From assembly GCA_028583405.1 (NCBI GenBank), contig JAPTMU010000405.1:1-64000 (forward strand): a DNA stretch of 64,000 nt, read 5' to 3'. The stretch is from Pogonophryne albipinna. Its lineage: Eukaryota > Chordata > Actinopteri > Perciformes > Artedidraconidae. The position numbers were made by a program, and so were the translations under genes. The notes under the pieces are model-generated. The model was not told where the DNA came from. It ran no database searches and worked only from the letters and a program-made list of their open reading frames with translations. Positions 22,975-33,014 of the stretch are shown piece after piece (within the stretch, counting starts at the first letter, position 1; each line of letters begins with the position of its first letter).

Positions 22975-25551
22975 TTAGCGACTTTGCTTCTCGAGAGTCT
23001 TCGACAAGCAAGTAGACTCTAAGGGATTGTCACTGTCATCGTCAGCAGAATCGAGGAGAGTCTCCTCAATCCGTTCTTTCTCCCGTTTATTCGCCCGCTC
23101 CAGCAACCCAGCCTGGAACCTTTCATTGGATTCATCCTCACTGGTGGTATAATGGTAAACCAGAGAGTATTCGTTATCGCTGAACTCGGGACAACGGACT
23201 GGAGCTCGCCCTGCCTTAGGCTGTGTTGGAGCGGGGGATGTCTTTCGCTTTCGCTCTGGCTCTGGAGCTGGCTCTGGAGCTGGGGGAGCGGAGGATGTCT
23301 TAGGCTTTCGCTTTCGCTTTCGCTCTGGAGCTGGCTCTGGAGCGGAGGATGTCTTTCGCTTTCGCTCTCGCTCTGGAGCTGGCTCTGGAGCTGGGGGAGC
23401 GGAGGATGTCTTTCGCTTTCGCTCTCGCTCTGGTGCTGGCTCTGGAGCTGGCTCTGGAGCGGAGGATGTCTTTCGCTCTGGCTCTGGAGCTGGGGGAGCG
23501 GAGGATGTCTTTCGCTTTCGCTCTGGCTTTGGCTCTGGTGCTGGCTCTGGAGCTGGCTCTGGAGCGGAGGATGTCTTTCGCTCTGGCTCTGGAGCTGGGG
23601 GAGCGGAGGATGTCTTTCGCTTTCGCTCTGGCTTTCGCTCTGGTGCTGGCTCTGGTGCTGGCTCTGGTGCTGGCTCTGGTGCTGGCTCTGGAGCTGGGGG
23701 AGCGGAGGATGTCTTTCGCTTTCGCTCTGGCTTTCGCTCTGGAGCTGGGGGAGTGGAGGATGTCTTTCGCTTTCGCTCTGGCTTTGGCTCTGGAGCTGGC
23801 TCTGGAGCGGAGGATGTCTTTCGCTCTGGCTCTGGAGCTGGGGGAGCGGAGGATGTCTTTCGCTTTCGCTCTGGCTTTGGCTCTGGAGCTGGCTCTGGAG
23901 CGGAGGATGTCTTTCGCTCTGGCTCTGGAGCTGGGGGAGCGGAGGATGTCTTTCGCTTTGGCTTTCGCTCTGGAGCTGGCTCTGGTGCTGGCTCTGGTGC
24001 TGGCTCTGGTGCTGGCTCTGGAGCTGGCTCTGGAGCTGGGGGAGCGGAGGATGTCTTTCGCTTTCGCTCTGGCTTTGGCTCTGGAGCTGGGGGAGCGGAG
24101 GATGTCTTTCGCTTTCGCTCTGGCTCTGGAGCTGGGGGAGCGGAGGATGTCTTTCGCTTTGGCTCTGGCTTTGGCTCTGGAGCTGGGGGAGCGGAGGGAC
24201 CTGCTGCTTCAGCTTCTATCCCGGCCTCGGCTTGTGGAAGGGTTATGTGCTGCATTGTATTCGCACACCCACTACCAGAGGGCCTGGGAAGTGTGGGTGA
24301 CGTTTTCCCAGCCACAGGGGCCAGTGCCCGTTTAGCGCCGTGAGCTTTGGCAGCATTTAACATGCTATTATGTAGGCGGTTGATCCTGACCGTGGGCTGT
24401 GTCACTGGAGCCATGATGCCGGAGAAAGTTGGAATGTTGGGTTGCTTTTGACCCATGAGGAGCTCCGTGACTTCAATTGCCATCTCCGGTTCATCCAGGT
24501 CAGCCATGGCCCGATCATCCCGGTCCTCACAGTCCCCCTGCAGCTCATCACTAGGTGCCACTTTGGCCCCTATGGCGTTCACAGCGGTTTCCTCCATAGC
24601 TTCGAGCAATCCAGGGGTAGATCTGCCTGTTGCGACTGGATTGCTTCTGCCTGTTAGACGTGGTGTCGCTGATTTCCGCCTGGTTCCCACACCACCCTGA
24701 CCCTCATCACGGGCCGTCTTAGAGATGGCACCATGCTCATGTGATGTGTGTTTCTTCTTGGATTTGCACTTCACCCGCGAGGAACTCGGCATGGTTGCTC
24801 GCCGCCGAGACAAGTCTAGTTGGTTTACACTGGAGGGGGCTGACATCGGTCTCCGTAATCCTTCGCCCCTAGACTCCTCATCACCAGCGTCTTTCGATTG
24901 AGGCCTGCCGAGTTCAACCAAGGGGGTGTATCTGCCTGAAGACCTTATGCCGGAGGAAGCTGGCCTTTGTGGCTGCTGGATCGTAAAGCTTTCAGCTGGT
25001 GGAGTCGCTAACGAGCGGAGGTCCCTCTTGGCACTGGAAGCCTTCAACTGCTTCAGCTTCTTTCTTAGAAAACACACCTCTTTATGGAGGGCCTCCTTTT
25101 CTGTGACGTTTTCCAGCCTTAACAGTCTGTTTGTTGTTCCCTCATCGGCTTCGAGGTCAACTTCCCCGGAAAAGGAGTCTGGGTGTTCATCATGAGCACC
25201 ATATTCCACATCCAGTGTCGTTATCATGTGTACTGGGGGGTCCATCTCCCGGAGCTCCCTCAGCATTTTAAGCCCCGTCTTGCGTTTCACTTCTTGCAGT
25301 GACAAGTCTGCTTCTTCTCGGCTGAGCTCCGGGTGGTCACACTCGAGATGCCGGTCCAGCCTCATGCCATGGTATGAACAACCAACAGCAGAACAGGGCT
25401 CCAGGCGAATGTTAATTCTTCCATTGGCCATGCGTAGGAGAATGTTGCGTTCATCTTTATTCAGGACTAGGTGCCTGACCACCAAGTGCCTTGAGAGAAT
25501 GTAGTATTGCAGGTGACACAGCGGGCATTCTGGTATCATCTTGGACGGCAT
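22975..25551 (-). CDS. Uncharacterised protein: two C2H2-like fingers, leucine heptads, long Pro/Glu/Arg/Lys repeat domain
   Basis: A single uninterrupted frame gives about 858 residues from ATG 25551. The frame extends a few codons upstream without an ATG. A splice-acceptor-like tgtgtctccacag ends at 25574, so a 5' UTR exon upstream is likely. Seen: C9-x2-C12-x9-H22-x4-H27 and C53-x4-C58-x9-H68-x4-H73, two zinc-finger-like modules. A leucine heptad segment follows (L155, L162, L169). Residues about 455-775 are a repeat domain of SSAPPAPEP and ERKRKTSS blocks. The tail is acidic. A minus-strand AATAAA lies at 22773-22778, about 200 bp past the stop. The non-repetitive first 450 residues look genuinely coding. 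I do not recognise a named family. It may be one of the multicopy, possibly transposon-derived fish proteins, since it sits among TE remnants. Nuclear DNA binding would be inference only. Confidence 0.6.
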   Translation of the reverse strand: MPSKMIPECPLCHLQYYILSRHLVVRHLVLNKDERNILLRMANGRINIRLEPCSAVGCSYHGMRLDRHLECDHPELSREEADLSLQEVKRKTGLKMLRELREMDPPVHMITTLDVEYGAHDEHPDSFSGEVDLEADEGTTNRLLRLENVTEKEALHKEVCFLRKKLKQLKASSAKRDLRSLATPPAESFTIQQPQRPASSGIRSSGRYTPLVELGRPQSKDAGDEESRGEGLRRPMSAPSSVNQLDLSRRRATMPSSSRVKCKSKKKHTSHEHGAISKTARDEGQGGVGTRRKSATPRLTGRSNPVATGRSTPGLLEAMEETAVNAIGAKVAPSDELQGDCEDRDDRAMADLDEPEMAIEVTELLMGQKQPNIPTFSGIMAPVTQPTVRINRLHNSMLNAAKAHGAKRALAPVAGKTSPTLPRPSGSGCANTMQHITLPQAEAGIEAEAAGPSAPPAPEPKPEPKRKTSSAPPAPEPERKRKTSSAPPAPEPKPERKRKTSSAPPAPEPAPEPAPEPAPEPAPEPAPERKPKRKTSSAPPAPEPERKTSSAPEPAPEPKPERKRKTSSAPPAPEPERKTSSAPEPAPEPKPERKRKTSSTPPAPERKPERKRKTSSAPPAPEPAPEPAPEPAPEPAPERKPERKRKTSSAPPAPEPERKTSSAPEPAPEPAPEPKPERKRKTSSAPPAPEPERKTSSAPEPAPEPAPERERKRKTSSAPPAPEPAPERERKRKTSSAPEPAPERKRKRKPKTSSAPPAPEPAPEPERKRKTSPAPTQPKAGRAPVRCPEFSDNEYSLVYHYTTSEDESNERFQAGLLERANKREKERIEETLLDSADDDSDNPLESTCLSKTLEKQSR
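23230..24196 (-). repeat. Coding minisatellite (hexamer-based) within the zinc-finger ORF
   Basis: Built from gctctgg/agctgg hexamers and a longer ggagcggaggatgtctttcg block. On the coding strand it gives alternating PAPEPAPEP and [14 protein letters not shown] segments of varied length. All unit lengths are multiples of three, which keeps the frame. Copy number is probably polymorphic. Confidence 0.9.
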
Positions 25552-26785
25552 CTTGGAAGTCAATCAATCAAGCCTGTGGAGACACAAGCAGATTGAAATC
25601 GATTAAAGATCTATTGAAAGGTACGCTTTTTTGGGAGATGGGAGGCTCCATCTGCGTTCAACACCGCTGGGTAAATGATATTTACCGGGAGAAGGGGGGC
25701 TCCGACTCCAATCCATACCAGCATTGAGCTGTAGAGTGCCCCGAAGAACCAGGCCGACACTCATATCCGAGGCATCAATTCATGGTACTGACCCAGCAAA
25801 TGAGTCGCAAACTGACCCGTAACCAGGCGCCAGTATGGAGGACCGGGGGGCTGGAGAGGAAGATCGAGGAGAATTGATCCATACAGGCTTTAGAAGCAAC
25901 ACGGGAATCAAAAAAGCCAGCCGATTGCACCCCCCATCTCAGTGCCAAAGGGTTGAGCTTTTTCGAGCCCCTCCTCCGTTGGCACTGAGTCATTTTTTTA
26001 AAACTTCATTTTTTATTATTTTAAGATATAATTAACAGTTTTCGTCACTTTTTTCTTCTTTCCACGGGTGGGGGTGCGTGGCAGGCCGCCTATGAGCTCC
26101 CAAATTCGGCCTGGAACCTCCAGGATTTGTGGGCTAAGCTCCATAAACTGACAAAATCACCCATACTTTAGAGCGGCCGCTGCAGTGTGAGCTAACCGGG
26201 AGCTAACGGGAGAATAAACTCCCGTGGAAGAGCAGCCAACACTGCAGCGGTCGGTAAATGCTGCAGAAACACATTAATAAACAATGAACCACGGCACTCT
26301 GGAGAAAAGCATAAGGTTGGAGAAGTCGTTATTTAATTTAATCTGGCTTCGTGTGATTAAAAGCAACACGATCATCGACCCGACGCAGTTCCCCGTTGTT
26401 GTTGTTGTGAGCGCCGTAACGCCGTTGACGGTGACGTCATGACGCAGCAGCGGCAGCACCAGTCGGGCTCTGGGCGGTGTGAACAGAGCGGGAGCAGAAA
26501 AGGGAAACCGGAGCTGAACCAGAAAAGCTCTAGCTCGGAGCTAGAAAGGGAAAAGCGCTTGTGTGAAAGCCGCATCAAAGACGCTTGCACGCTCACATGT
26601 CCTGCAGTACACATGCTGCAGCTGCCCAGCTACTCACTGTTTGTAAAAGTAAATAAATAGTATTTTCATTTCAATAATGTACTTTCTATACCCTGCTTCA
26701 TAAACAATACTGACATCCCTGTGCTGCTCCGAGTCTGGGGGTCCAGGGATGTGAGGACAGCGCGAGGACACAGACAATAAATCAT
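25552..26785. other. Upstream region of the zinc-finger ORF; no further gene seen
   Basis: Contains the likely 5' UTR acceptor of the minus-strand gene and GC-rich, promoter-like DNA around 26160-26500 (gcggccgctgcag, cgccgttgacggtgacgtca). Short frames on both strands resemble nothing I know. A first exon could lie here but cannot be placed. Confidence 0.4.
26432..26439. promoter_or_regulatory. CRE-type palindrome TGACGTCA
   Basis: A perfect cAMP-response-element palindrome in GC-rich DNA about 880 bp upstream of the minus-strand ORF. Its role as that gene's promoter element is inference. Confidence 0.35.
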
Positions 26786-27035
26786 ATTGAACAATAAATC
26801 AATATCTTTAAATTCATTATGGTACTCCCCCAAATCCAATCTGAATAATCCATTAATTCAATGTTCTATCAGTGTGGTTCCATCTGTACCAAGGAGGCAT
26901 CTCTGGTACTTCCCTCCCTTCATGCCCACGATGGAAAAGCCAGTATTCACAGCGGGCGGTGACCCATTGAATAATATACAGATGCACATGACATACAACT
27001 CATTGGGCAAATAGTAAAACACTATCTCATAACTC
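26786..27035. other. No gene recognised
   Basis: A plus-strand frame of 75 codons ends at 27014 (…QMHMTYNSLGK-stop). The codons look plausible but match no family I know, and no splice sites frame it. Confidence 0.2.
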
Positions 27036-27366
27036 CAGTGATTCCCGCAGAAATGAAATATACTTTGGGGGAACGACTCGGGGTGGGGGGGGGTGCGTAG
27101 CAGATGCTAATTAGCGTTTTTTATGCTAACTAGCTTTATGGCTATTTTGTAAGTTGCACCCACCTTTATTTCTCTCCAAAAATATGAAAAATCTCCCAAA
27201 AAAATCTCCTCAGAAAAAAAGTTTTTTTTAATCACTGAGCACTCATTGCCACCAATGCAAATGAGTGCTCACTGAGTAAAAAAAACAAACACACAAATTA
27301 TACTTTGGGGGGAGCCATTATACTTTGGGGGCCCCCCAAAGTATTAACATGCTGTGGGAATCACTG
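27036..27366. mobile_element. 331-bp MITE with inverted ends and 5-bp flanking duplication
   Basis: The ends cagtgattcccgcag (27036-27050) and ctgtgggaatcactg (27352-27366) are inverted repeats with one mismatch in 15. The 5-bp sequence aactc flanks both sides (27031-27035 and 27367-27371). Inside, tactttgggg is repeated at 27061, 27301 and 27320 and inverted at 27334. No coding capacity. The end sequence is hAT-like, but hAT duplications are normally 8 bp, so the family is open. Confidence 0.7.
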
Positions 27367-27371
27367 AACTC

Positions 27372-28572
27372 CGTTCACCGTGTTGATGGAACATTTGAAT
27401 CTGTACATCCCTCTTCCTCTCCTATATGCAATCACAATCAAATATTAGAAAGTTAACATCAAACGGTATAAAGATAGGTTGTCATGAACAACTTGATATG
27501 AACCTAAAAACACTTGCAAACAAGAAAGGAATGATTTCAGGTAAACTTCTCCTCACCTCAGCCGCCAATACTAATCTGCAGTCACAGAGAAGACGGGAGC
27601 GGGACTCCGGCGTACCCTCACCCCAGTTGAGTGGACAGAATCTGGTCCAACTCAACATCAATCTCCAAGTGTGTCCGGTTCAGAGTGACACTGTTACAAA
27701 CCCTTCACAGAGCACACATCACACCCTGTAGACTCAAAAGGATGGATCAAGCACCCTCGGGCCTCTGCTAGCATGGTGGTGCGGAAGTGGGAACCCTCTA
27801 CATTGTCCTTGGTCCTGTCTGTCCGGCTGTAAAACCTCTATGGGACGCAGTTGGAGATGCTCTCGCTGAGATCCTGAACATAGAGATACTCTTAACTCCA
27901 GATGCTTGCTTCCCCGCTCAATGGCATAACATCAACATGGGCTAGTAAACTCAAAGCCACGTCCAGCGAAACGCCTCGTTCTTATGAACTGGACAGTCAG
28001 AAAGCCTCTGCTTCAATTCCAATAGATGGACTTCCTAAACATCTTAATATGGAAGAAGCTGCTTTCTCCCTGTTGTATTTGGTTAAGGGGGACGACAGGC
28101 TTTGGGATAAGATAAGGGCTTTCCTCAAACCATCTCGGCTGCCAACAATAAATATAATAATATATATTAATAAATAAAGAGAAATGAGCTATGAAGAAGA
28201 AACAGAAAAATAACGGTAATAATAATGAAATAAGTTAAATTAAATGGGAAATCGATGAATAGGTGAATTAATCATAAAAGGAAGAGATATGTGTGCATAT
28301 ATATATATTTATTTACCTATTAAACAATGAAGTGTATCTATATTATGAAGCAAATCATGTATAAATACAACGCCATATGCATACATCAAATGTAACAGAC
28401 ACGGTAATCCCCCTACCCCCCACCCTTCATGTTATGTCCCGTCTGTGAGCCATGTCCTTGTCCGTGTGTTTTTGTCTTTTGAAAATGTTTAATAAAATAT
28501 AAACGTTAAAAAAATAACTGTAATAATGATTACAAATCATTTCTAGCGCAGAAAGTGTTTTAAAAGTGTCTG
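27372..28572. other. No gene confirmed; possible LINE 3' remnant
   Basis: A plus-strand frame of 101 codons (27426-27731), rich in Ser/Gln/Asn, and one of 91 codons (27902-28177) have no recognised homologue. Between them, a scrap near 27815-27890 resembles the tail of a LINE ORF2. The stretch ends in tgaaaatgtttaataaaata (28479-28498), which looks like a Tx1-LINE 3' end. A degraded LINE is my best guess. Confidence 0.25.
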
Positions 28573-28576
28573 GAAA

Positions 28577-28895
28577 AGTGGTGTGAATAGAGGGAGAGTG
28601 GACCCTGAGAGCAGGAGGCAGAACATGGCTTTTCTACCCAGGAATAAGTGCTTGAAACGTGGGGGGGAAGTGGTGTGAATAGAGGGAGAGTGGACCCAGA
28701 GAGCAGGAGGCAGAACATGGCTTTTCTACCCAGGAATAAGTGCTTGAAACGTGGGGGGGGGGGGGGGGGGGGGAAGTAGTGTGAATAGAGGGAGAGTGGA
28801 CCCTGAGAGCTCCATGCAGCACATGGCTCTCCCACCCAGAGGACAGGCTGCTTCACAGCACTTTGTAACCCAGGAAAGCAGCTTGAATCGTGGGT
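28577..28895 (+). repeat. 92-bp tandem triplication with a 21-G tract
   Basis: Three copies start agtggtgtgaatagagg (28577, 28669) and agtagtgtgaatagagg (28775). The second is stretched to 106 bp by a run of 21 G at 28753-28773, and the third diverges after gaccctgagagc. The open frames on the minus strand with proline runs come from the G tracts and are not genes. Confidence 0.9.
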
Positions 28896-29570
28896 ACATG
28901 AGTGCTAAATGTGCATTTGACTGCATAAACATGCGGTGTTATGACCATATTCATGTCAGTATGGACCGGAAACTGTCCATTTCGTCCAAATTGAAGTCAT
29001 TAAATGTACAAGAAGAGAAAAACAGCAGAGTCAATGCTGTTAGCAGGGTCTCAGACTCACAGGCACATATGCAGAGGTCCAGGGTGATGCACATCGCTTT
29101 CTAAGCCAGGAATAGTGTTCTACACATGGGTAAATTAATGTCTAAAGTCGGGGGGAGCTGTTTTAATTCAGGAACAATACAACCAGGGGAGAAGATACAA
29201 TGTTTACCCGGCAATAGTGTTCTAAACATGGGTAAATTAATGTAAAAAGTCGGGCAATTTTTTTTAATTATTAATATTTACAGACATCACAGGTCCATCA
29301 AACTTGGTATAGTTGCACTATGTACCCGTTGGAACACAGCCACAACGTTTGGGGGTCGTGCGCCCTTGTTTACCATATTAACCTATTTATCAGCCATACA
29401 TTTTCAAAAATGAGGTTGGAGCTCCATCTATTGGAATCTATTGTGTCCATACAACATTCATTGTGTGCCGCATTGGGTGCACTAAACTGGAGTATCATTT
29501 CCATTGAGATGCATTAAGCCATTCCGTCATCAGTTTCAATGTTCATTTTGTACAGTTAATGCACTTTTCC
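28896..29570. other. No gene seen; contains two copies of an approximately 48-bp segment
   Basis: The sequence atagtgttctacacatgggt (near 29112) recurs as atagtgttctaaacatgggt (near 29214), each followed by aaattaatgt and an aagtcggg tract. The cccaggaa-type element of the preceding triplication is echoed here. Nothing coding was recognised. Confidence 0.45.
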
Positions 29571-29960
29571 CTTACTCACGGTAGTCAGTCCTTCCAGTCC
29601 GGGTTTTCTGTTGATCCAGTCCGGGTTTTCTGTTGATCCAGTCCGGGTTTTCTGTTGATCCAGTCCGGGTTTTCTGGGTGATTGTGGAGCTGTACCTTTC
29701 GGTTTGTGCAGCAAGAAAAAGAAAAAGAACTGGAGAAATAGTCCGAGGCGGAGGGAGAAAACGTTTTTTAAAGATTCAACGACTACACTTTTGAGTTTTT
29801 ACGAATACAACCATAGTTTTTACCGACCAATAAGAGTGTGTGGCTCCGAGATCTTCCTCTGGTTGTTATGCTGCAATGATGGCAGATACTGAATGTTGCC
29901 GCCAAACCTGCAACCAATCACAGTCTAGATGGGCGGGTCCTGTGGGTGTTTAGCTGAGAG
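29571..29960 (+). repeat. 390-bp dispersed cassette, copy 2
   Basis: Second copy of the cassette at 2914-3308, same orientation, opening with the same four 22-bp units. It ends at tgtttagctgagag, exactly where copy 1 ends. Here it is followed by the 72-bp array, whereas copy 1 is followed by the 57-bp array leader. Confidence 0.85.
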
Positions 29961-29965
29961 CAGAG

Positions 29966-30945
29966 CCATGTAATACAAGAGTTACGACATCTGCGTTCAC
30001 TCCTATACAGTCTATGGTTCACTCCAATGGACCAGAGCCATGTAATACAAGAGTTACGACATCTGCGTTCACTCCTATACAGTCTATGGTTCACTCCAAT
30101 GGACCAGAGCCATGTAATACAAGAGTTACGACATCTGCGTTCACTCCTATACAGTCTATGGTTCACTCCAATGGACCAGAGCCATGTAATACAAGAGTTA
30201 CGACATCTGCGTTCACTCCTATACAGTCTATGGTTCACTCCAATGGACCTGAGCCATGTAATACAAGAGTTACGACATCTGCGTTCACTCCTATACAGTC
30301 TATGGTTCACTCCAATGGACCAGAGCCATGTAATACAAGGGTTACGACATCTCCGTTCACTCCTATACAGTCTATGGTTCACTCCAATGGACCAGAGCCA
30401 TGTAATACAAGAGTTACGACATCTCCGTTCACTCCTATACAGTCTATGGTTCACTCCAATGGACCTGAGCCATGTAATACAAGAGTTACGACATCTGCGT
30501 TCACTCCTATACAGTCTATGGTTCACTCCAATGGACCAGAGCCATGTAATACAAGGGTTACGACATCTCCGTTCACTCCTATACAGTCTATGGTTCACTC
30601 CAATGGACCAGAGCCATGTAATACAAGAGTTACGACATCTCCGTTCACTCCTATACAGTCTATGGTTCACTCCAATGGACCAGAGCCATGTAATACAAGA
30701 GTTACGACATCTCCGTTCACTCCTATACAGTCTATGGTTCACTCCAATGGACCAGAGCCATGTAATACAAGAGTTACGACATCTCCGTTCACTCCTATAC
30801 AGTCTATGGTTCACTCCAATGGACCAGAGCCATGTAGTAGAAGAGTTACGACATCTGCGTTCACTCCTATACAGTCTATGGTTCACTCCAATGGACCAGA
30901 GCCATGTAATACAAGAGTTACGACATCTCCGTTCACTCCTATGGA
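29966..30945 (+). repeat. 72-bp minisatellite array
   Basis: About 13.6 copies of a 72-bp unit spanning gttcactcctatacagtc, tatggttcactccaatgg, accagagccatgtaatac and aagagttacgacatctgc. A g/c variant at the last position divides the copies. Because 72 is a multiple of three, frames on both strands stay open for 324-355 codons. Perfect periodicity in every frame argues against coding. Confidence 0.97.
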
Positions 30946-32987
30946 CCCGTTTGTTTACAGCAATGGCGGATCGTGGAGCCCTCAATAGTTCCCCGGAAGT
31001 TAGCTTGCCGCTGACTTCCGGGAAACTATGAGGCTATCTGCGGCTAGCAGCGCAGTAGAGTTGCATCATAATAGACCGTTCGTGTTGGACTTTTAAAGCT
31101 AAGAAGACGTTTAAAGATTTATATTGCGGATATTATCTGCACATCTGAGTCGAATTAACATGTGTATTAAAGGATGTTAGTGGATTATCCCTAAATCAGT
31201 ATATTTAGGAAACGTTTACAGACAACAGATAAGGCTAGCATACCGGATAAAGTTAGCAACACACGTTAACCATGAACAGCCTATTAATCCGTTCTCCTAA
31301 TGTTATTTCCTCCAACGTTGTGGAATTAGAGACAAGGGGCTTCTTACCGTGCTTTTATCCGGGGTGGAGGGAGTTACATAGTTGAATATAACATTGGGGC
31401 GTGTGATGGTAGTGGGAGGAGGTGGTGAAGTGAGGATATCCATCTTGGAGTTCAAGCTAGTGTAATATAGTTAACGTTACACAATAATAAGGAAGAGAGC
31501 TATTTGTGTGATACATCTCTATTGATATGGATTTAGAGGATATTTGAGACTTCCAAACAGTAAACAAAAACGTAACTTATGGGTGAGTGTTTTCAGCAGA
31601 GCCATGTAATGTCCTTGTGATTCTGTTGATTATTACCTGTCTGTATTATGTTGCAGCTCAGCTGGTGTTGGATTGATGGCAAAGGGAGAGGGACTTAAGT
31701 GAGAGTGAAAACACATGGTACGTTTAAAATAGGTCAGCAATGTCCCATCCTATAGGTTGCTAGATGTATCTAACCCTTTCTCCTGTGTCCCTCTCTCAGC
31801 ACAAGAACCCCAGGGGGATTCAATGGAGCCTGAAGACCTGCAATGAGACCCTCCCCCTGCACCTGAGTCTCACCTCCCAGAGTTTAGCAAGCCTCTCCCT
31901 GTTCCTTATTTTGATTAAACAGACGTTAAGCTTCCCAATGGTGTGTCTTCGTTTTGTGAAGAATATGATTACCTCACATATGTTGTTGCTGTTGTTGTCT
32001 TTTGTGATAGTTAAATTGCTCCTGCTGACTTGAGCCAGCCATTCTTTGCTCCTCTCTGTATCAGTGGGGAAACCTTACATTCATACTCCTTTCTCTGAGC
32101 GATTGGAGCATCCCCCGGCAGCACAGCAAACCATGGGGGAGACGATCAGGACAACACGGAGGAAAAGGCACAGACAAACTGCATGATATGCTATTCAATG
32201 TTTATTGAATTCCATTTATTTACAATGGATGTTCCTAAAACAACACATTTAACATCATCATCATCATCATGCTGCTGCTGCTGCTGCTGCTAGTGCTTTG
32301 ACCTGTGGGTCTCCTGTCCTTTCTGAAAGTCATAAAGATTACATTAGTCAACCATGGGATTACTGAAACCACCATGAATGGTAGAAATGTATCTAATCAG
32401 AATTTTGAAACCTTCCTTCCCTCCCTCTAAATATATCAATAAACATTAGGAAGTGATGCTCCTGACTATCATTCAGGTTTAAGAAGATAATATTTGTTTT
32501 AAACAATTCAAAGCAATAAACAACAGCAACAGGCTCTATGTATATTTTCTACTTTTTGTAATGCTATTTTATTTCTATTTAAGATGTTTACATTTTCGAT
32601 TGTTTAATTCAAGTCTTTTAACTGTCTAATGTACAATGCCTTATCTTTTGCTGCTGCAGCGTAAACATTTCCCCAATTGGTATCAATAAAGTACTTCTTA
32701 TTTTATCTTAATCCTCAAATATTAGCAATTTTTACTTTTTAAAAAAACAAAACATTGATGTAACTACATACACATATCGATATGTTGTATACATATTGCA
32801 AATCAAAACCTTTATTCACTACTACTTACCAAAAATTGCATTTCTATCCTGGTATTAATGCATTCAAATCGTGATTCAAATGGCCCGCCACGAACTCCCG
32901 GGAACTTTCTGAGTCTCTCTGAACCACGTGACGATCTAGCATTTTGGACTTCCGCTGTCGCAACTCTTCTCTCTATGGCCTGGGTGG
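30946..32987. other. No gene recognised; probable decayed transposon and AT-rich DNA
   Basis: Starts with a 45-bp hairpin at 30985-31029 (19-bp arms atagttccccggaagttag and its near complement, 7-base loop). Acceptor-like pyrimidine tracts ending in ttgcag (near 31655) and tctctcag (near 31800) precede short open stretches with no recognised product. A cat/tgc trinucleotide tract lies at about 32258-32291. A 3'-tail-like atcaataaagtac lies near 32680. The last 100 bp hold a ccacgtgac E-box-like site. Confidence 0.3.
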
Positions 32988-33014
32988 GAGGAAACCGGTG
33001 TCACATTACTTCTA

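Noticed and set aside
23152..24343. Plus-strand frames over the zinc-finger ORF repeat
   Set aside because: Antisense shadows of a hexamer-based coding repeat. The minus frame alone extends into non-repetitive, motif-bearing sequence.
26787..28177. Three moderately coding-looking plus-strand frames as exons of an unknown gene
   Set aside because: No recognised domain, no consistent splice sites, and interrupted by a MITE. LINE remnant is as likely. Left as unassigned.
28560..28932. Proline-rich minus-strand frames
   Set aside because: They come from the G tracts and the 92-bp triplication. The frames differ between copies.
29918..31031. Frames of 324-355 codons on both strands at the 72-bp array
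   Set aside because: Stop-free periodic repeat read in several frames. No supporting start context or domain.
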